Positions 1 to 9,388 are shown, counted from the stretch's first letter. The stretch: 64,000 nucleotides of DNA from Nitrosopumilus zosterae (GCF_025998175.1 NZ_AP026695.1:434001-498000); one strand, 5' to 3'. A program made the numbers and translations. Notes: generated from the letters alone by a model not told the origin.

Positions 1-232
1 TGGATGTATCGGTAGCTGAATCTACTGAAACTAGGACAATTGCACTCGTTGCATTTTCCTCGCCAAGTTCCAGGGTGAATTTCTTGATTGTACCACTGTC
101 TACTAAATTTTTTACACGCCTTCTGACTGCTGACTCAGAAAGTTTTAATTTTTTACCGATATCGACAAACGATTCTCTAGCGTCTTCTTTCAGGTATCCG
201 ATAATTTTCTCGTCTACTTTATCCTTGTACAT
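1..232 (-). CDS. Lrp/AsnC-family transcriptional regulator (LysM-like), truncated by window edge
   Basis: The first 77 residues of an Lrp/AsnC regulator are visible and the rest lies beyond the window edge. The start MYKDKVDEKIIGYLKEDAR is followed by a helix-turn-helix with LSESAVRRRVKNLVDSG as recognition segment, then the linker into the RAM ligand-binding domain. The ATG overlaps the end of lysJ by 14 bases, so it is the last visible gene of the lysine/arginine operon. In Sulfolobus the Lrp-like LysM controls a LysW-type lysine operon, so a similar lysine- or arginine-responsive role is inferred from context. The effector cannot be read from this fragment. Confidence 0.85.
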   Translation of the reverse strand, partial: MYKDKVDEKIIGYLKEDARESFVDIGKKLKLSESAVRRRVKNLVDSGTIKKFTLELGEENATSAIVLVSVDSATDTS

Positions 233-1400
233 CTCTTTTTTGCTCCTCTTCAGTAAGTACGGAATCTAGAGCATGTAAAACTTTTGTTATGTCATCTTCG
301 GAAATCACTAGTGGAGGAAGCACTCTGAGTATGTTTCTTCCTGAATATAACATAAGGACGCCTTTGTCTATTAATCCCATCAAGATGTCTCTTACTTCAA
401 ATTTTAATTCTATTCCTATCATCAGTCCCTTTCCGCGAATTTCTCTAATTATGGTGTGCTTTTCTTTTAATTTCTCTAAACCTTCTCTGAATATCTTGCC
501 CATTTTTTCAGAATTTTCTATTAACCCATCTTCTGTCAGTGCTTTAAGAGCTGCAGTCCCTGCAGCACATGATAGCGGGTTTCCGCCAAATGTCGAAGAA
601 TGTTCTCCTTTGCTCATTGCAGCAAGAATGTCTGGTCTAACAAGAGTTGCACCCATTGGAACGCCACCTGCGATTCCTTTTGCTAGACACAAAATATCTG
701 GTGCAGTATTCCAATGCTCGCATGCCCATAATCGTCCTGTTCGTCCCAAACCAGCTTGTATTTCGTCAAAAATTAACAGAATTCCTTTTTCATCACATAG
801 TTTTCGCACATCTTGCAAAAATCCCTCTGGTGCAACAATTATCCCGCTTTCGCCTTGAATTGGTTCCAAAATCACAAATGCAGTATCATCATCAATTGCT
901 GCACGAACTGATTCAATGTCTCCAAAGGATGCAAATGAAACTTTTTCGACCAATGGTTCGAATGCCTTTTTGTATTTTGGATTAAATGTTAATGATAATG
1001 CTCCAAGTGATTTACCGTGATATGATCCCTTCATTGCAACCATTCCTTTTTTACCTGTGAACTTTCTTGCAAACTTTATTGCTGCTTCAATTGCTTCTGC
1101 ACCGCTGTTGTTTAGATGAACTTGCGTGAGTCCTTTGGGTGCTAATCCGATTAATGTTTTCAAAAACTCTTCTCTTGTTTTGTTGTATAGGGAACTATGT
1201 ACTGTAATTATTTTATCAACTTGTTCTTTTATTGCATTGTTGACTCTTTGATTTTGATGGCCTACTAGTGCAACTCCGTATCCTCCCATACAATCGATGT
1301 ATTCTTTTCCATTACTATCCCATACATGAGATCCTACTCCTCTTTCAACTGTAACTGGAAATCTCTGATAGAGACTTCCCATAAATTGATCTTCACTCAT
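219..1400 (-). CDS. lysJ: LysW-gamma-lysine / LysW-ornithine aminotransferase (LysJ)
   Basis: A class III PLP aminotransferase of about 393 residues. It interconverts the semialdehyde and amino group of the LysW-bound intermediate in lysine synthesis, and probably in arginine synthesis. Visible landmarks are GGYGVALVGH near the N-terminus, NNSGAEAIEAA (phosphate binding), FDEIQAGLGRTG (PLP Asp) and CLAKGIAGGVPMGA with the Schiff-base lysine. A TTG two codons upstream (1406) extends the frame, but the ATG at 1400 gives the usual N-terminus and is preferred. It overlaps lysZ by a few bases upstream and the Lrp gene downstream, which indicates one polycistronic unit. Bacterial ArgD is the closest relative outside the LysW system. 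Confidence 0.93.
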   Translation of the reverse strand: MSEDQFMGSLYQRFPVTVERGVGSHVWDSNGKEYIDCMGGYGVALVGHQNQRVNNAIKEQVDKIITVHSSLYNKTREEFLKTLIGLAPKGLTQVHLNNSGAEAIEAAIKFARKFTGKKGMVAMKGSYHGKSLGALSLTFNPKYKKAFEPLVEKVSFASFGDIESVRAAIDDDTAFVILEPIQGESGIIVAPEGFLQDVRKLCDEKGILLIFDEIQAGLGRTGRLWACEHWNTAPDILCLAKGIAGGVPMGATLVRPDILAAMSKGEHSSTFGGNPLSCAAGTAALKALTEDGLIENSEKMGKIFREGLEKLKEKHTIIREIRGKGLMIGIELKFEVRDILMGLIDKGVLMLYSGRNILRVLPPLVISEDDITKVLHALDSVLTEEEQKRDVQG

Positions 1401-2196
1401 GCTCAATCACCGTGCAACTATCCTCTGCAATTGCTGAAGATATGGGGTTTTCTTTTTGACCATTTGCAATTAGGGCTTTTTTTACTCCCATATCTAATGC
1501 TTCTGTTGATGCCAAAATCTTTTTTTCCATTCCAGGCCCAATTTTTGGTCTGATCTCTTTTGCTTCTGCTAAAGTTAATTTTGGAACAAGTTTGTCATCC
1601 ATTAGCAATCCATCTACATTTGTAATGAATAGTACCTTGTCACACCCTACTTTACCTGCAATGTATGCTGCAGCTCTATCCCCATCAACATTGAGAAATT
1701 CTGATTCTTCGCTAATTGCTATGGGTGAGATAACTGGGGTTAATCCCTGTTCTAGGAGTAATTTGATGAAATTAGAGTTGATATCGGTAATTTTTCCTGT
1801 ATATCCGCCATCAATTGCCTGTTTTCTGCCTTTTTCGTTAACAATGAGAAGTTTCTTTTTTCTGTCAGCTTGAATGATTTTGGCATCTACACCTGAAAGA
1901 CCAATCGCATTAATTCCGTTTTTTTGAAGCATCTGAACAATTGTTTTGTTTATTCTGCCTGACATTACCATTGTAAAAATTTCTGCAGTTTCTTTGTCAG
2001 TATATCTGCTCTTTATTCCACTAGGAGATGTCACAAATTTTGGTTCTTTTCCAAGTTCTTCACAAACTTTTGTAACCTCTTTTCCTCCACCGTGAACTAA
2101 AATCAATCCTTCTGACTCTGCTACTTTTTTAATATCTGAAATTGTTGATGGATGTAAATTATCTACTACACTTCCACCAATCTTGATTGTGATCAT
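1393..2196 (-). CDS. lysZ: LysW-aminoadipate / LysW-glutamate kinase (LysZ)
   Basis: An amino-acid kinase of the acetylglutamate kinase family, 267 residues. It phosphorylates the side-chain carboxylate of LysW-attached aminoadipate or glutamate. The N-terminus MITIKIGGSVVDN and the following LVHGGGKEV are the ATP and substrate glycine loops of the family. VDGDRAAAYIAGKVGCDKV and FITNVDGLL form the C-terminal nucleotide-binding half. The gene starts two bases after lysY ends and overlaps lysJ. Because lysW sits in the same operon, the LysW-bound substrate is preferred over free N-acetylglutamate. Confidence 0.93.
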   Translation of the reverse strand: MITIKIGGSVVDNLHPSTISDIKKVAESEGLILVHGGGKEVTKVCEELGKEPKFVTSPSGIKSRYTDKETAEIFTMVMSGRINKTIVQMLQKNGINAIGLSGVDAKIIQADRKKKLLIVNEKGRKQAIDGGYTGKITDINSNFIKLLLEQGLTPVISPIAISEESEFLNVDGDRAAAYIAGKVGCDKVLFITNVDGLLMDDKLVPKLTLAEAKEIRPKIGPGMEKKILASTEALDMGVKKALIANGQKENPISSAIAEDSCTVIEHE

Positions 2197-2198
2197 TT

Positions 2199-3245
2199 CT
2201 ATACTGGAGTCAATGGGGTGTTCCTTAGTCCGTCCATTTCATCAAAACCACACATTACATTCATGTTTTGAATGGCAGAACCTGCGGCACCTTTCATCAA
2301 GTTATCTGATGCAGACAATGCGATTAATCTATTATTGTCTTCATCTAAATCAAATCCGATGTCACAAAAGTTTGAACCAACTAAGAATTTTGGATCTGGG
2401 AATTTGTATAATCCTTTTTTATCTCGAATTAATCTGATGAATCTTTCTTCACCATAAGCTTGACGATATAATTTCCATAATTCTTTTTCTTCAATATCTT
2501 TTTTCAAGAATGTGTGATTTGTACACAAAATTCCACGAACCACATCCACTGCATGTGGGCTCATTGAAACACGAATTTTATGTCCTGCAATTTCACTAAG
2601 CTCCTGTTCTATTTCGCCAGTGTGTCTGTGTTTTGCAGGTTTGTATGGTCTGATGACTCCAGCTCTCATTGCATGTGCGGTCCCTGAACCAGAACCTGCG
2701 CCAGAAGAGCCGATTTTAGAATCTACTACAATATGTTCTGTATCGATTATGTCATTTCGAATTAATGGTGCAAGAGCTAACATTGATGTAACTGCCATGC
2801 ATCCCGGACAGGAGACAAGCTGTGCTTTTTTGATTGCCTCTCTATGTAATTCAGGTACTCCGAAAACTGATTTTGCTAGGTAATCTGGGTGTGGATGTTC
2901 CCAACCATACCATTTGTCATATGCATCCTGATTGTGCAATCTATAATCTGCACTCAGATCTATCACTTTGATTCCTCTGTCATACAGTGCCTTTACAATT
3001 TCAGTTGCAGTTCCATGAGGAACGGCAGTGAAAACTAAATCGCATTGATCTGTTAATTTATCATAGTCTAATTCTGAAAACATTAGATCTGTAAATCCTT
3101 TCAAACTTGGTTGAACTCTGTGGAGATACTCTCCTACATGTTGCCTTGATGTAACCATGGCAATTTCAACATCTGGATGATTGACAAGTAGACGAAGCGT
3201 TTCTCCACCTACATATCCTGATGCTCCAACAACACCTACTTTCAT
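2199..3245 (-). CDS. lysY: LysW-aminoadipyl/glutamyl phosphate reductase (LysY)
   Basis: A 348-residue NADPH-dependent semialdehyde dehydrogenase of the ArgC/LysY family that reduces the acyl phosphate made by LysZ. The Rossmann motif GVVGASGYVGGETLRLL is at the N-terminus. The catalytic cysteine lies in VSCPGCMAVTSMLAL, around residue 148. The conserved HRHTGEIEQEL segment and the SPHAVDVVRG substrate loop follow. It is the fourth gene of the argG-lysW-lysX-lysY-lysZ-lysJ order, 28 bases after lysX and 2 bases before lysZ. Confidence 0.93.
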   Translation of the reverse strand: MKVGVVGASGYVGGETLRLLVNHPDVEIAMVTSRQHVGEYLHRVQPSLKGFTDLMFSELDYDKLTDQCDLVFTAVPHGTATEIVKALYDRGIKVIDLSADYRLHNQDAYDKWYGWEHPHPDYLAKSVFGVPELHREAIKKAQLVSCPGCMAVTSMLALAPLIRNDIIDTEHIVVDSKIGSSGAGSGSGTAHAMRAGVIRPYKPAKHRHTGEIEQELSEIAGHKIRVSMSPHAVDVVRGILCTNHTFLKKDIEEKELWKLYRQAYGEERFIRLIRDKKGLYKFPDPKFLVGSNFCDIGFDLDEDNNRLIALSASDNLMKGAAGSAIQNMNVMCGFDEMDGLRNTPLTPV

Positions 3246-3273
3246 GATAAGTCTCCTCGCAAAGGAGTATAAT

Positions 3274-4131
3274 TTATTTCCTAACGTAGTTTAGGGCAAA
3301 TTCTACTATTTCTTTTGGTATGTTTCGTTTAGAAACTCTTGCCAATCCTTTGAATTCTACTGTGTTGTTCACTTCGTGGACTATGAGTCCCTTTTGATCG
3401 TCTTCCATCATATCAATTCCCAAAATTCCTCCGCCCATGGCTTTGGATGCTTTTACGGCCATATCTTCCATCTCTTTTGAGATCTCACAAAGTTCAGGAT
3501 CTGCACCAAGTGCAATGTTTGTTTTAAAACCTCCTGAAGATTTTCTGTACATGGCCGCAATGGGCTGATCCCCTACTGTGATTACTCTGATATCTCTTGG
3601 TGGTCTTTTGATTAACTCTTGCAAATAGTAAATTCTATCATGTGGACTATCCGTAATGTCTCTAATTTCAAAAACTGCCTCCATGGTGTCCTTGTCCTTT
3701 AATGGCATTACTCCTCTTCCCCAGCTTCCAATTACAGGTTTAATCACCAGGGGAAACCCAACTTTTTCTAGATTCTCAGCTGCGCTTTGACTGGAAAATG
3801 AAAAATATGTTCTTGGTGTTGGAACATTGTTTTTCTTTAGTAGCAATGTCATGAACATTTTATTTCCACAAATGTTTGCAACTTCGAATTTGTTTAAAAC
3901 TGGAACATCTAAAAATTCTAAACTTGCTGTAAAATGCAGGCCTCTGAAATAGCTGACGCATCGTTCTAAAACAACGTCGCCAAAATCATAATCGTCTTTT
4001 TTACTATCTGTGTTTATTTGGGTGATTTTTGCATCAAGCATTACTGCATCATGTCCTAGATCTGATGCTTCTTTTTGGAGCATCTTCTCTTCCGCTCTTA
4101 GGCGGTCAAACACGATACAGACTTTTGACAT
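3274..4131 (-). CDS. lysX: LysW-aminoadipate/glutamate ligase (LysX), ATP-grasp
   Basis: A 285-residue ATP-grasp ligase of the RimK family. It attaches alpha-aminoadipate (and probably glutamate) to the C-terminal Glu of the carrier LysW. Visible are PLVIKPVIGSWGRGV (ATP-grasp lysine and glycine loop), YYLQELIKRPPRDIRV and the metal-binding end IVHEVNNTVEFKGL. Its ATG shares one base with the lysW stop (TAATG), so the pair is translationally coupled. Only one LysX-type ligase and one set of pathway enzymes are present here, so the enzyme may serve both lysine and arginine routes. The sequence alone does not settle its substrate preference. Confidence 0.92.
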   Translation of the reverse strand: MSKVCIVFDRLRAEEKMLQKEASDLGHDAVMLDAKITQINTDSKKDDYDFGDVVLERCVSYFRGLHFTASLEFLDVPVLNKFEVANICGNKMFMTLLLKKNNVPTPRTYFSFSSQSAAENLEKVGFPLVIKPVIGSWGRGVMPLKDKDTMEAVFEIRDITDSPHDRIYYLQELIKRPPRDIRVITVGDQPIAAMYRKSSGGFKTNIALGADPELCEISKEMEDMAVKASKAMGGGILGIDMMEDDQKGLIVHEVNNTVEFKGLARVSKRNIPKEIVEFALNYVRK

Positions 4132-4298
4132 TACTCTCCCCAGTCTTCGCCTACGCTTTCTGCTTGTTTAAGCTCAACATTTGATCCGTCTTTTTTAGAT
4201 ATTTCAAAGTCAGCGCCACAATCAGGACAGGAGACAATTTCTCCTACTGAGGCATCGTCCGGGATGTTTAGTGTTGCATCACATTCTGGGCAGTTCAT
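4131..4298 (-). CDS. lysW: Amino-group carrier protein LysW
   Basis: A 55-residue acidic carrier protein. The N-terminus MNCPECDATLNIPDD and VSCPDCGADFEI supply the two CxxC pairs of the zinc knuckle typical of LysW. The C-terminus ends in EDWGE, the conserved tail whose terminal glutamate gamma-carboxylate carries the growing amino acid. It overlaps argG by four bases (ATGA) upstream and lysX by one base downstream. The tail motif and the operon make the assignment firm despite the small size. Confidence 0.95.
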   Translation of the reverse strand: MNCPECDATLNIPDDASVGEIVSCPDCGADFEISKKDGSNVELKQAESVGEDWGE

Positions 4299-5494
4299 GT
4301 TTTTGTTGACCTTTTCTTTTGTAATTTATTAGCTTCTGTTGACTGCATTCCCCACAATTCTACAAATCCTTTGGCTAATCTTTGATCAAATGTTGATTCT
4401 GTGCCATATGTGGCGATCTCATGACTGTATAATGAAAAATCTGATTTTCTTCCAACAACTCTGAGACTTCCTTTGTACATCTTGAGTTTCACGGTTCCGG
4501 AAACTGGTTTTTGTGATTCCTCGATAAATCCGTCAAGATCTCTTCTTAGCGGATCCTGCCAGAGACCTGAATACACCAAATATGCCCATTCGTCATCAAT
4601 TAGCGATTTGAACTTGTTTTCATGCTTTGTATGGACCATTTTTTCTAAATCTGAATGAGCTTCAATTAGGCAGGTTGCAGCTGGTGTTTCATAAACCTCT
4701 CTGGATTTAATTCCAACAACTCTGTCTTCAATATGATCGACAATTCCTACCCCTGCATTGCCTGCTTTTTTGTTTATGTATTCAATAAGTTTCTGCGACT
4801 CTAATTTTTTTCCGTCAACTGCAACTGGAATTCCACTCTCAAATTTGATTTCCAAATATGATGCTTTTTCAGGCAAGTTTTTTGTCTTAACCCAAATGAA
4901 TGCATCATCTGGTGGTTCATTGTATGGATCTTCTAGCACTCCGCCTTCAATTGCGCGTCCCCACAAATTTTGATCAATACTGAATCTTTTTGCCACTGCA
5001 TCAATTTCAATTCCATGTTTCTTTGCAAATTTCAATTCAGTTTCTCTGTCCAAGTTCTTGTCTCTGATAGGAGCTATGATCGGAAGATCTGAACCCGAAC
5101 GTAAAGTGATGTCAAAACGTACCTGATCATTTCCTTTGCCTGAACATCCATGTGCAAGTGATGTTACTTTTTCTTTTTTTGCAATCTCTAAAACTTTTTC
5201 AGCAATTAACGGTCTGGCAAGAGCTGTTGCAAGACAATATTTTTTTTGATAAAGTGCATTTGCTTTGATTGATCGAAAAATGTACTTGTTGACAAATTCC
5301 TTTCTGGCGTCTATGTTGTAGTGTTTTTTTACACCAAGTTTTTTTGCTTTGGCTGCAATTTTTTTAGCATCATCACCTTGACCCACATCTACAGTTACTG
5401 TAATGACATCCATGTCGTGTTCTTCCTGCAAATATTTCACAACTACCGAAGTATCCAAGCCTCCAGAAAATGCAAGAATACCTTTTTGAGTCAT
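4295..5494 (-). CDS. argG: Argininosuccinate synthase
   Basis: ATP-dependent ligation of citrulline and aspartate, the penultimate step of arginine synthesis, 399 residues. The N-terminal PP-loop ILAFSGGLDTSVV (AFSGGLDTS) identifies the N-type ATP pyrophosphatase fold. LAHGCSGKGNDQVRFD and the PYNEPPDDAFIW segment are family blocks. As first gene of the operon it places arginine synthesis under the same promoter as the LysW genes. This fits LysW being used for both amino acids. The divergent importer starts 132 bases away, so promoters for both directions lie in between. Confidence 0.96.
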   Translation of the reverse strand: MTQKGILAFSGGLDTSVVVKYLQEEHDMDVITVTVDVGQGDDAKKIAAKAKKLGVKKHYNIDARKEFVNKYIFRSIKANALYQKKYCLATALARPLIAEKVLEIAKKEKVTSLAHGCSGKGNDQVRFDITLRSGSDLPIIAPIRDKNLDRETELKFAKKHGIEIDAVAKRFSIDQNLWGRAIEGGVLEDPYNEPPDDAFIWVKTKNLPEKASYLEIKFESGIPVAVDGKKLESQKLIEYINKKAGNAGVGIVDHIEDRVVGIKSREVYETPAATCLIEAHSDLEKMVHTKHENKFKSLIDDEWAYLVYSGLWQDPLRRDLDGFIEESQKPVSGTVKLKMYKGSLRVVGRKSDFSLYSHEIATYGTESTFDQRLAKGFVELWGMQSTEANKLQKKRSTKT

Positions 5495-5594
5495 AAAACA
5501 ACTTTCCCGTTGTATTTTGGAATTTATCTTTTGTGATAGCCTGAGTTCTAATTATTTTTGAAAAATTTCTGACTAGCTTGAGCTAAAATTCGAT

Positions 5595-5604
5595 GATTAT
5601 TTAA
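5595..5604 (+). promoter_or_regulatory. TATA-like box for the ABC importer operon
   Basis: GATTATTTAA is centred about 27 bases before the ATG at 5627. This is the spacing expected for a leaderless archaeal transcript, and no ribosome-binding sequence is seen before the ATG. Confidence 0.5.
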
Positions 5605-5626
5605 CCGCCAAATATAACGCTGTTTT

Positions 5627-6652
5627 ATGAAAACTCGATCAATTATCTCCGCAGGTATTGCCGGAATAATTTTGCTGACAATAATGGGAATTGCTCTTAA
5701 TTCTAGCGTTGCCACACATGAAAATAAAATCCGTATTGCATATTTCCCAAATATTGGGCATTCAATTCCAATAGTTGGAATGGAAAAAGGCTTTTTTCAA
5801 AAAAGTGTTGGAGATGAAATAAAAATTGAACCGCGTATTTTTGATAGCGGTCCGCAAGCAATTGAATCCTTGTTTGCAAATTCTGTTGATCTTGCATATG
5901 TGGGACCTGGTCCTGCAATTAACGGATTTCTGAATTCTGAAAATCACAATGTAAAGATTCTTGCAGGAGCTGCAAGTGGAGGTTCAAGCTTTATAGTTCA
6001 TCCTTTGTCTGAAATAAAGTCTGCATCTGACTTTGCAGGAAAAAAGATTGCTGCACCTCAAATTGGAAATACTCAGGATGTATCTCTTCGGAATTATCTC
6101 TCAGAAAATGGATTGAAACCTGCTGAAAAAGGCGGTTCTGTAATAGTTTACAACATTCCAAATCCTGACATTTACACATTATTTGTAAAGGGCGATATTG
6201 ATGGCGCTTGGGTTGCAGAACCTTGGGCAACAATTTTGGAAACTGAACTTGGAGGAAAAAGATTGTTCCATGAGGAAGAATTGTGGCCAAATAATGAATT
6301 TGCATCTGTTCTTTTAATTGCAAATGTGGATTATGTTGAAAAAAATCACAAATCAGTTTCTGATCTGTTAGCTTCGCATCATGAAACTGCCGACTGGATA
6401 AATCAAAATCCAACTGAAACAAGAATTGTTTTTAATAATTTCCTGAAATCACATTTAGGAAAATCACTGTCTGATGAAGTTGTTGATGTAGCATTATCAA
6501 ATGTTGTTATTACGTCAGATCCCCTGCTTGATTCTGTTTACTCTTTTGCAAAAAAATCAGACGCATTAGGATATTTGGGACGAAATGGATATGACTTATC
6601 TGGAATCTTTTACCCTGTTGATTCAAATTCTATCTTGGAGGAAAGCAAGTGA
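5627..6652 (+). CDS. ABC transporter substrate-binding protein, SsuA/TauA/NMT1-like
   Basis: A 341-residue extracytoplasmic solute receptor of the nitrate/sulfonate/taurine/thiamine-precursor superfamily. Residues 5-24 form a hydrophobic signal or anchor. No lipobox cysteine follows it, so it is probably membrane-tethered by the uncleaved helix. IRIAYFPNIGHSIPIVGMEKG is the typical first strand and helix, and DLAYVGPGPAINGF the ligand-pocket loop. DGAWVAEPWATILE matches the second lobe of the family. It overlaps the ATPase gene by four bases. The substrate cannot be read from the sequence. A sulfonate, a pyrimidine thiamine precursor or bicarbonate are all plausible. Confidence 0.85.
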   Translation: MKTRSIISAGIAGIILLTIMGIALNSSVATHENKIRIAYFPNIGHSIPIVGMEKGFFQKSVGDEIKIEPRIFDSGPQAIESLFANSVDLAYVGPGPAINGFLNSENHNVKILAGAASGGSSFIVHPLSEIKSASDFAGKKIAAPQIGNTQDVSLRNYLSENGLKPAEKGGSVIVYNIPNPDIYTLFVKGDIDGAWVAEPWATILETELGGKRLFHEEELWPNNEFASVLLIANVDYVEKNHKSVSDLLASHHETADWINQNPTETRIVFNNFLKSHLGKSLSDEVVDVALSNVVITSDPLLDSVYSFAKKSDALGYLGRNGYDLSGIFYPVDSNSILEESK

Positions 6653-7416
6653 TGGCTAAACTCGAGGCAAAAAATATTGTAAAATATTTCAGCCATGATT
6701 CACACAAACTGAAGGCACTTGGTGGAGTTAACCTCAAAGTTGAGGCAGGTGACTTTGTATGTTTAGTGGGACCATCCGGATGTGGTAAATCGACATTTTT
6801 ACGCATAGTTGCTGGCCTGGAAACTCCTGACGATGGCCAAATTCTGTTTGATGGACACCCTGTTGCAGAAACAGGACCTGAAAGAATTATGGTCTTTCAG
6901 GAAGGAGCTCTGTTCCCATGGCTCAAGGTTCAAGATAATGTGGAATTTGGATTAAAGATGGCAGGTATTCCAAAAGAAGAACGTGCAAAGATATCTCATA
7001 GATATCTTGACATGATGCAACTCACCAAATTTGCAGATTCTTATACGTATCAACTTTCAACTGGAATGAAACAACGTGTAGCTATAGCTAGAGCACTTGT
7101 AATGGATCCTGACATTCTACTTATGGATGAACCATTTGCAGCACTTGATGCACAAACTCGTGATCTGTTGTTAGTTGAGATGCAGTTAATTTGGGAAAAG
7201 ACAAAAAAGACAATTCTTTTTGTAACTCATAATGTTTCAGAAGCTGCAGTTCTTGGAACTAAGGTTGCAATTTTTAGTAACCGTCCATCAATTATCAAAA
7301 AAGAAGTTGATAATAATTTTCCACATCCAAGAGTAACTGAGGATGAGTCACTACTTAAATTTCAACAAGATATTTTGGCAGAATTAAGACCTGAGGTAAA
7401 GAAAAGTAAAGGGTGA
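6649..7416 (+). CDS. ABC transporter ATPase, SsuB/TauB-like
   Basis: A 255-residue nucleotide-binding subunit that powers import by the neighbouring permease. Walker A is GPSGCGKST (about residues 44-52). The Q-loop lies in MVFQEGALFPW, the signature in LSTGMKQRVAIARAL (Thr and Met replace the usual GG-Q spacing) and Walker B in DILLMDEPFAALD. The switch His is in VTHNVSEA. EGALFPW is characteristic of the nitrate/sulfonate/taurine branch. The gene is ATGA-coupled to the binding protein and four bases from the permease. Confidence 0.93.
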   Translation: MMAKLEAKNIVKYFSHDSHKLKALGGVNLKVEAGDFVCLVGPSGCGKSTFLRIVAGLETPDDGQILFDGHPVAETGPERIMVFQEGALFPWLKVQDNVEFGLKMAGIPKEERAKISHRYLDMMQLTKFADSYTYQLSTGMKQRVAIARALVMDPDILLMDEPFAALDAQTRDLLLVEMQLIWEKTKKTILFVTHNVSEAAVLGTKVAIFSNRPSIIKKEVDNNFPHPRVTEDESLLKFQQDILAELRPEVKKSKG

Positions 7417-7420
7417 CAGG

Positions 7421-8179
7421 ATGGCGAAAAACTTTACTCCTCACAGAATTGCTTTTTACATTGGAATAGTTGCAGTCTGGCAAATAGTTGCAATGACTGG
7501 AGTGTGGCCAGATAATGTTTTCCCATCTCCGTATGAGGTAGCTGAAGATTTGGCATATAGTGCATCTGACGGTAGTCTGTTTTATGGAATTGCAACAAGT
7601 ATGTGGAGATTAATCCTTGGATTGGCAATTGCAATTGCTGGTGGTGTTGTACTGGGAATTTTTATGGCCAGAGTTGAAGTGATCAACAAAACAGTCGGCT
7701 CACTAGTTTTAGGATTGCAATCAATCCCTTCGATTGCTTGGGTTCCACTTGCAATACTCTGGTTTGGATTGACTGATGGAGGAATTATTTTCGTTACTGC
7801 GATTGGAGCTATTTTTGCAGTTACAATAAACACCTACACTGGAGTCAAAAACATAGATCCTCACTTTATTGAGGCTGCAAGAAATATGGGTGCAAAGGGC
7901 AGTCAGCTAATCACTGCTGTATTGATTCCGGCCGCATTTCCATATATGATTACTGGCTTCAAGCAAGGTTGGGCGTTTGCCTGGAGAGGTGTGATTGGTG
8001 CTGAAATCCTATTTTCATTTCTGGGTCTTGGATTTTTACTAAATGCCGGACGTTCTCTTACTGATGTCTCACAAGTAATTGCCATAATGATAATAATTAT
8101 GGGAATCGGACTGGTAATTGACGGAGTCGTATTTACCCGATTAGAAAATAAGGTGATGTCTCGTTGGGGATTGAGATGA
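7421..8179 (+). CDS. ABC transporter permease, SsuC/TauC-like
   Basis: A 252-residue inner-membrane permease of the binding-protein-dependent type with about six hydrophobic segments. The coupling EAA loop appears as EAARNMGAKGSQLITAVLIPAAFPYMITG and contacts the ATPase. QSIPSIAWVPLAILWFGL is a typical block of SsuC/TauC permeases. It is the last gene of the three-gene importer operon. Its stop is three bases from the stop of the convergent MFS gene. Confidence 0.93.
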   Translation: MAKNFTPHRIAFYIGIVAVWQIVAMTGVWPDNVFPSPYEVAEDLAYSASDGSLFYGIATSMWRLILGLAIAIAGGVVLGIFMARVEVINKTVGSLVLGLQSIPSIAWVPLAILWFGLTDGGIIFVTAIGAIFAVTINTYTGVKNIDPHFIEAARNMGAKGSQLITAVLIPAAFPYMITGFKQGWAFAWRGVIGAEILFSFLGLGFLLNAGRSLTDVSQVIAIMIIIMGIGLVIDGVVFTRLENKVMSRWGLR

Positions 8180-8182
8180 TTT

Positions 8183-9283
8183 TTATTTTTTAATCTTCAG
8201 TGACACTACAAACGCACAAACAATTATGGCAATTGCAAAATACATGACTGCAGCATAGTCAAAAACAAATGCGATGCTTCCTGCAACCACTGGACCTACT
8301 ACTGTTGCAATTGATAATGTTGAACTAAATATTCCAGTTGATGTCGAACGTGGATTATTTTCCATCAAATGGAAATTTCCGCCAATAAACAAAAACGCCC
8401 ACGTTGCTCCAACAAGTGACATGAATGGCATTACCATCCACCAATCAGTAACTAACACCAGTCCAATAAACACAAATGTTGTAAATCCTATGCCGATTTT
8501 GAATTTAGTTACATTGGATAGGTGTATCTTACTTGCCATTACATTCATCAAGATAAATGCAGTCAGCGTGTTTGCAACATATACGATTGATACCTGATAA
8601 AGCTCTGCACCTAATCTTTCCATTAGCATAATTGGAAGTATAGTCCATACAGCAGCTGCACCAATGTGTCTTAACAGTAATGATGAGAATAGAAATTTGT
8701 TTTTTGCAATGACATTTTTTGTAGTTCCTGGTTTTAGCTCTTTTTCTTGTTGTGGATTTGGAAGCTTGATTGTAAATAACAATCCAATGACAAACGATGC
8801 TGCACTGATTAAGAAAATTAATTTTAGATCATTTGCAATCCCGGCAGCTGCAATTCCAGCTAGCCATCCTAATGCATGAAACGAGATTACCGTAGCTGCT
8901 CGTTTTTTGTCAATATTTGCTTCGTAAGTATACGCAATCATTGCAGGAATCATGATTCCACTTGCTACTCCTGCAGCAATTCTGACAATGAAAAACATGG
9001 TGAGATCAGCCGCAAAATAATGCAATCCAAAGGTAATTGCACATCCTATGAAGCCGATTCTGATGAATTTGAGCCTAGTTCCTTTTTTGTCTGAATGTCT
9101 TCCAAAATAAATCTCAGATAAAATCTGAGCAAAACTAAATGATGCCACTAAAAGTCCAATTTCAAAAATAGACTCTGTTACACCTTTTGCAATAATGGGC
9201 ATGAAGACAAAGATAATTGAGATTCCAGCATGCTGAAAAAATGTTGCACTTCTAACTAGGTTGTTTACTTGAAGTTTTTGCAT
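8183..9283 (-). CDS. Major facilitator superfamily transporter
   Basis: A 366-residue polytopic membrane protein with about 11-12 hydrophobic segments. The motif GRHSDKKGTRLKFIRIG between the second and third segments is the MFS loop 2-3 signature. The two halves are separated by a charged loop around residues 175-195 (NPQQEKELKPGTTKN). Transport direction and substrate are unknown. It is a lone gene between the importer operon (convergent) and the methionine synthase genes (divergent). Confidence 0.88.
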   Translation of the reverse strand: MQKLQVNNLVRSATFFQHAGISIIFVFMPIIAKGVTESIFEIGLLVASFSFAQILSEIYFGRHSDKKGTRLKFIRIGFIGCAITFGLHYFAADLTMFFIVRIAAGVASGIMIPAMIAYTYEANIDKKRAATVISFHALGWLAGIAAAGIANDLKLIFLISAASFVIGLLFTIKLPNPQQEKELKPGTTKNVIAKNKFLFSSLLLRHIGAAAVWTILPIMLMERLGAELYQVSIVYVANTLTAFILMNVMASKIHLSNVTKFKIGIGFTTFVFIGLVLVTDWWMVMPFMSLVGATWAFLFIGGNFHLMENNPRSTSTGIFSSTLSIATVVGPVVAGSIAFVFDYAAVMYFAIAIIVCAFVVSLKIKK

Positions 9284-9388
9284 AAATGTACATAAAATCT
9301 CATTTCACCTAATTTCAACATACTCCCACAAATGCATGTGGATTTTTCTGAAAAGAGTTAAACTATCTAATCTCATTTTAAAATCAAG

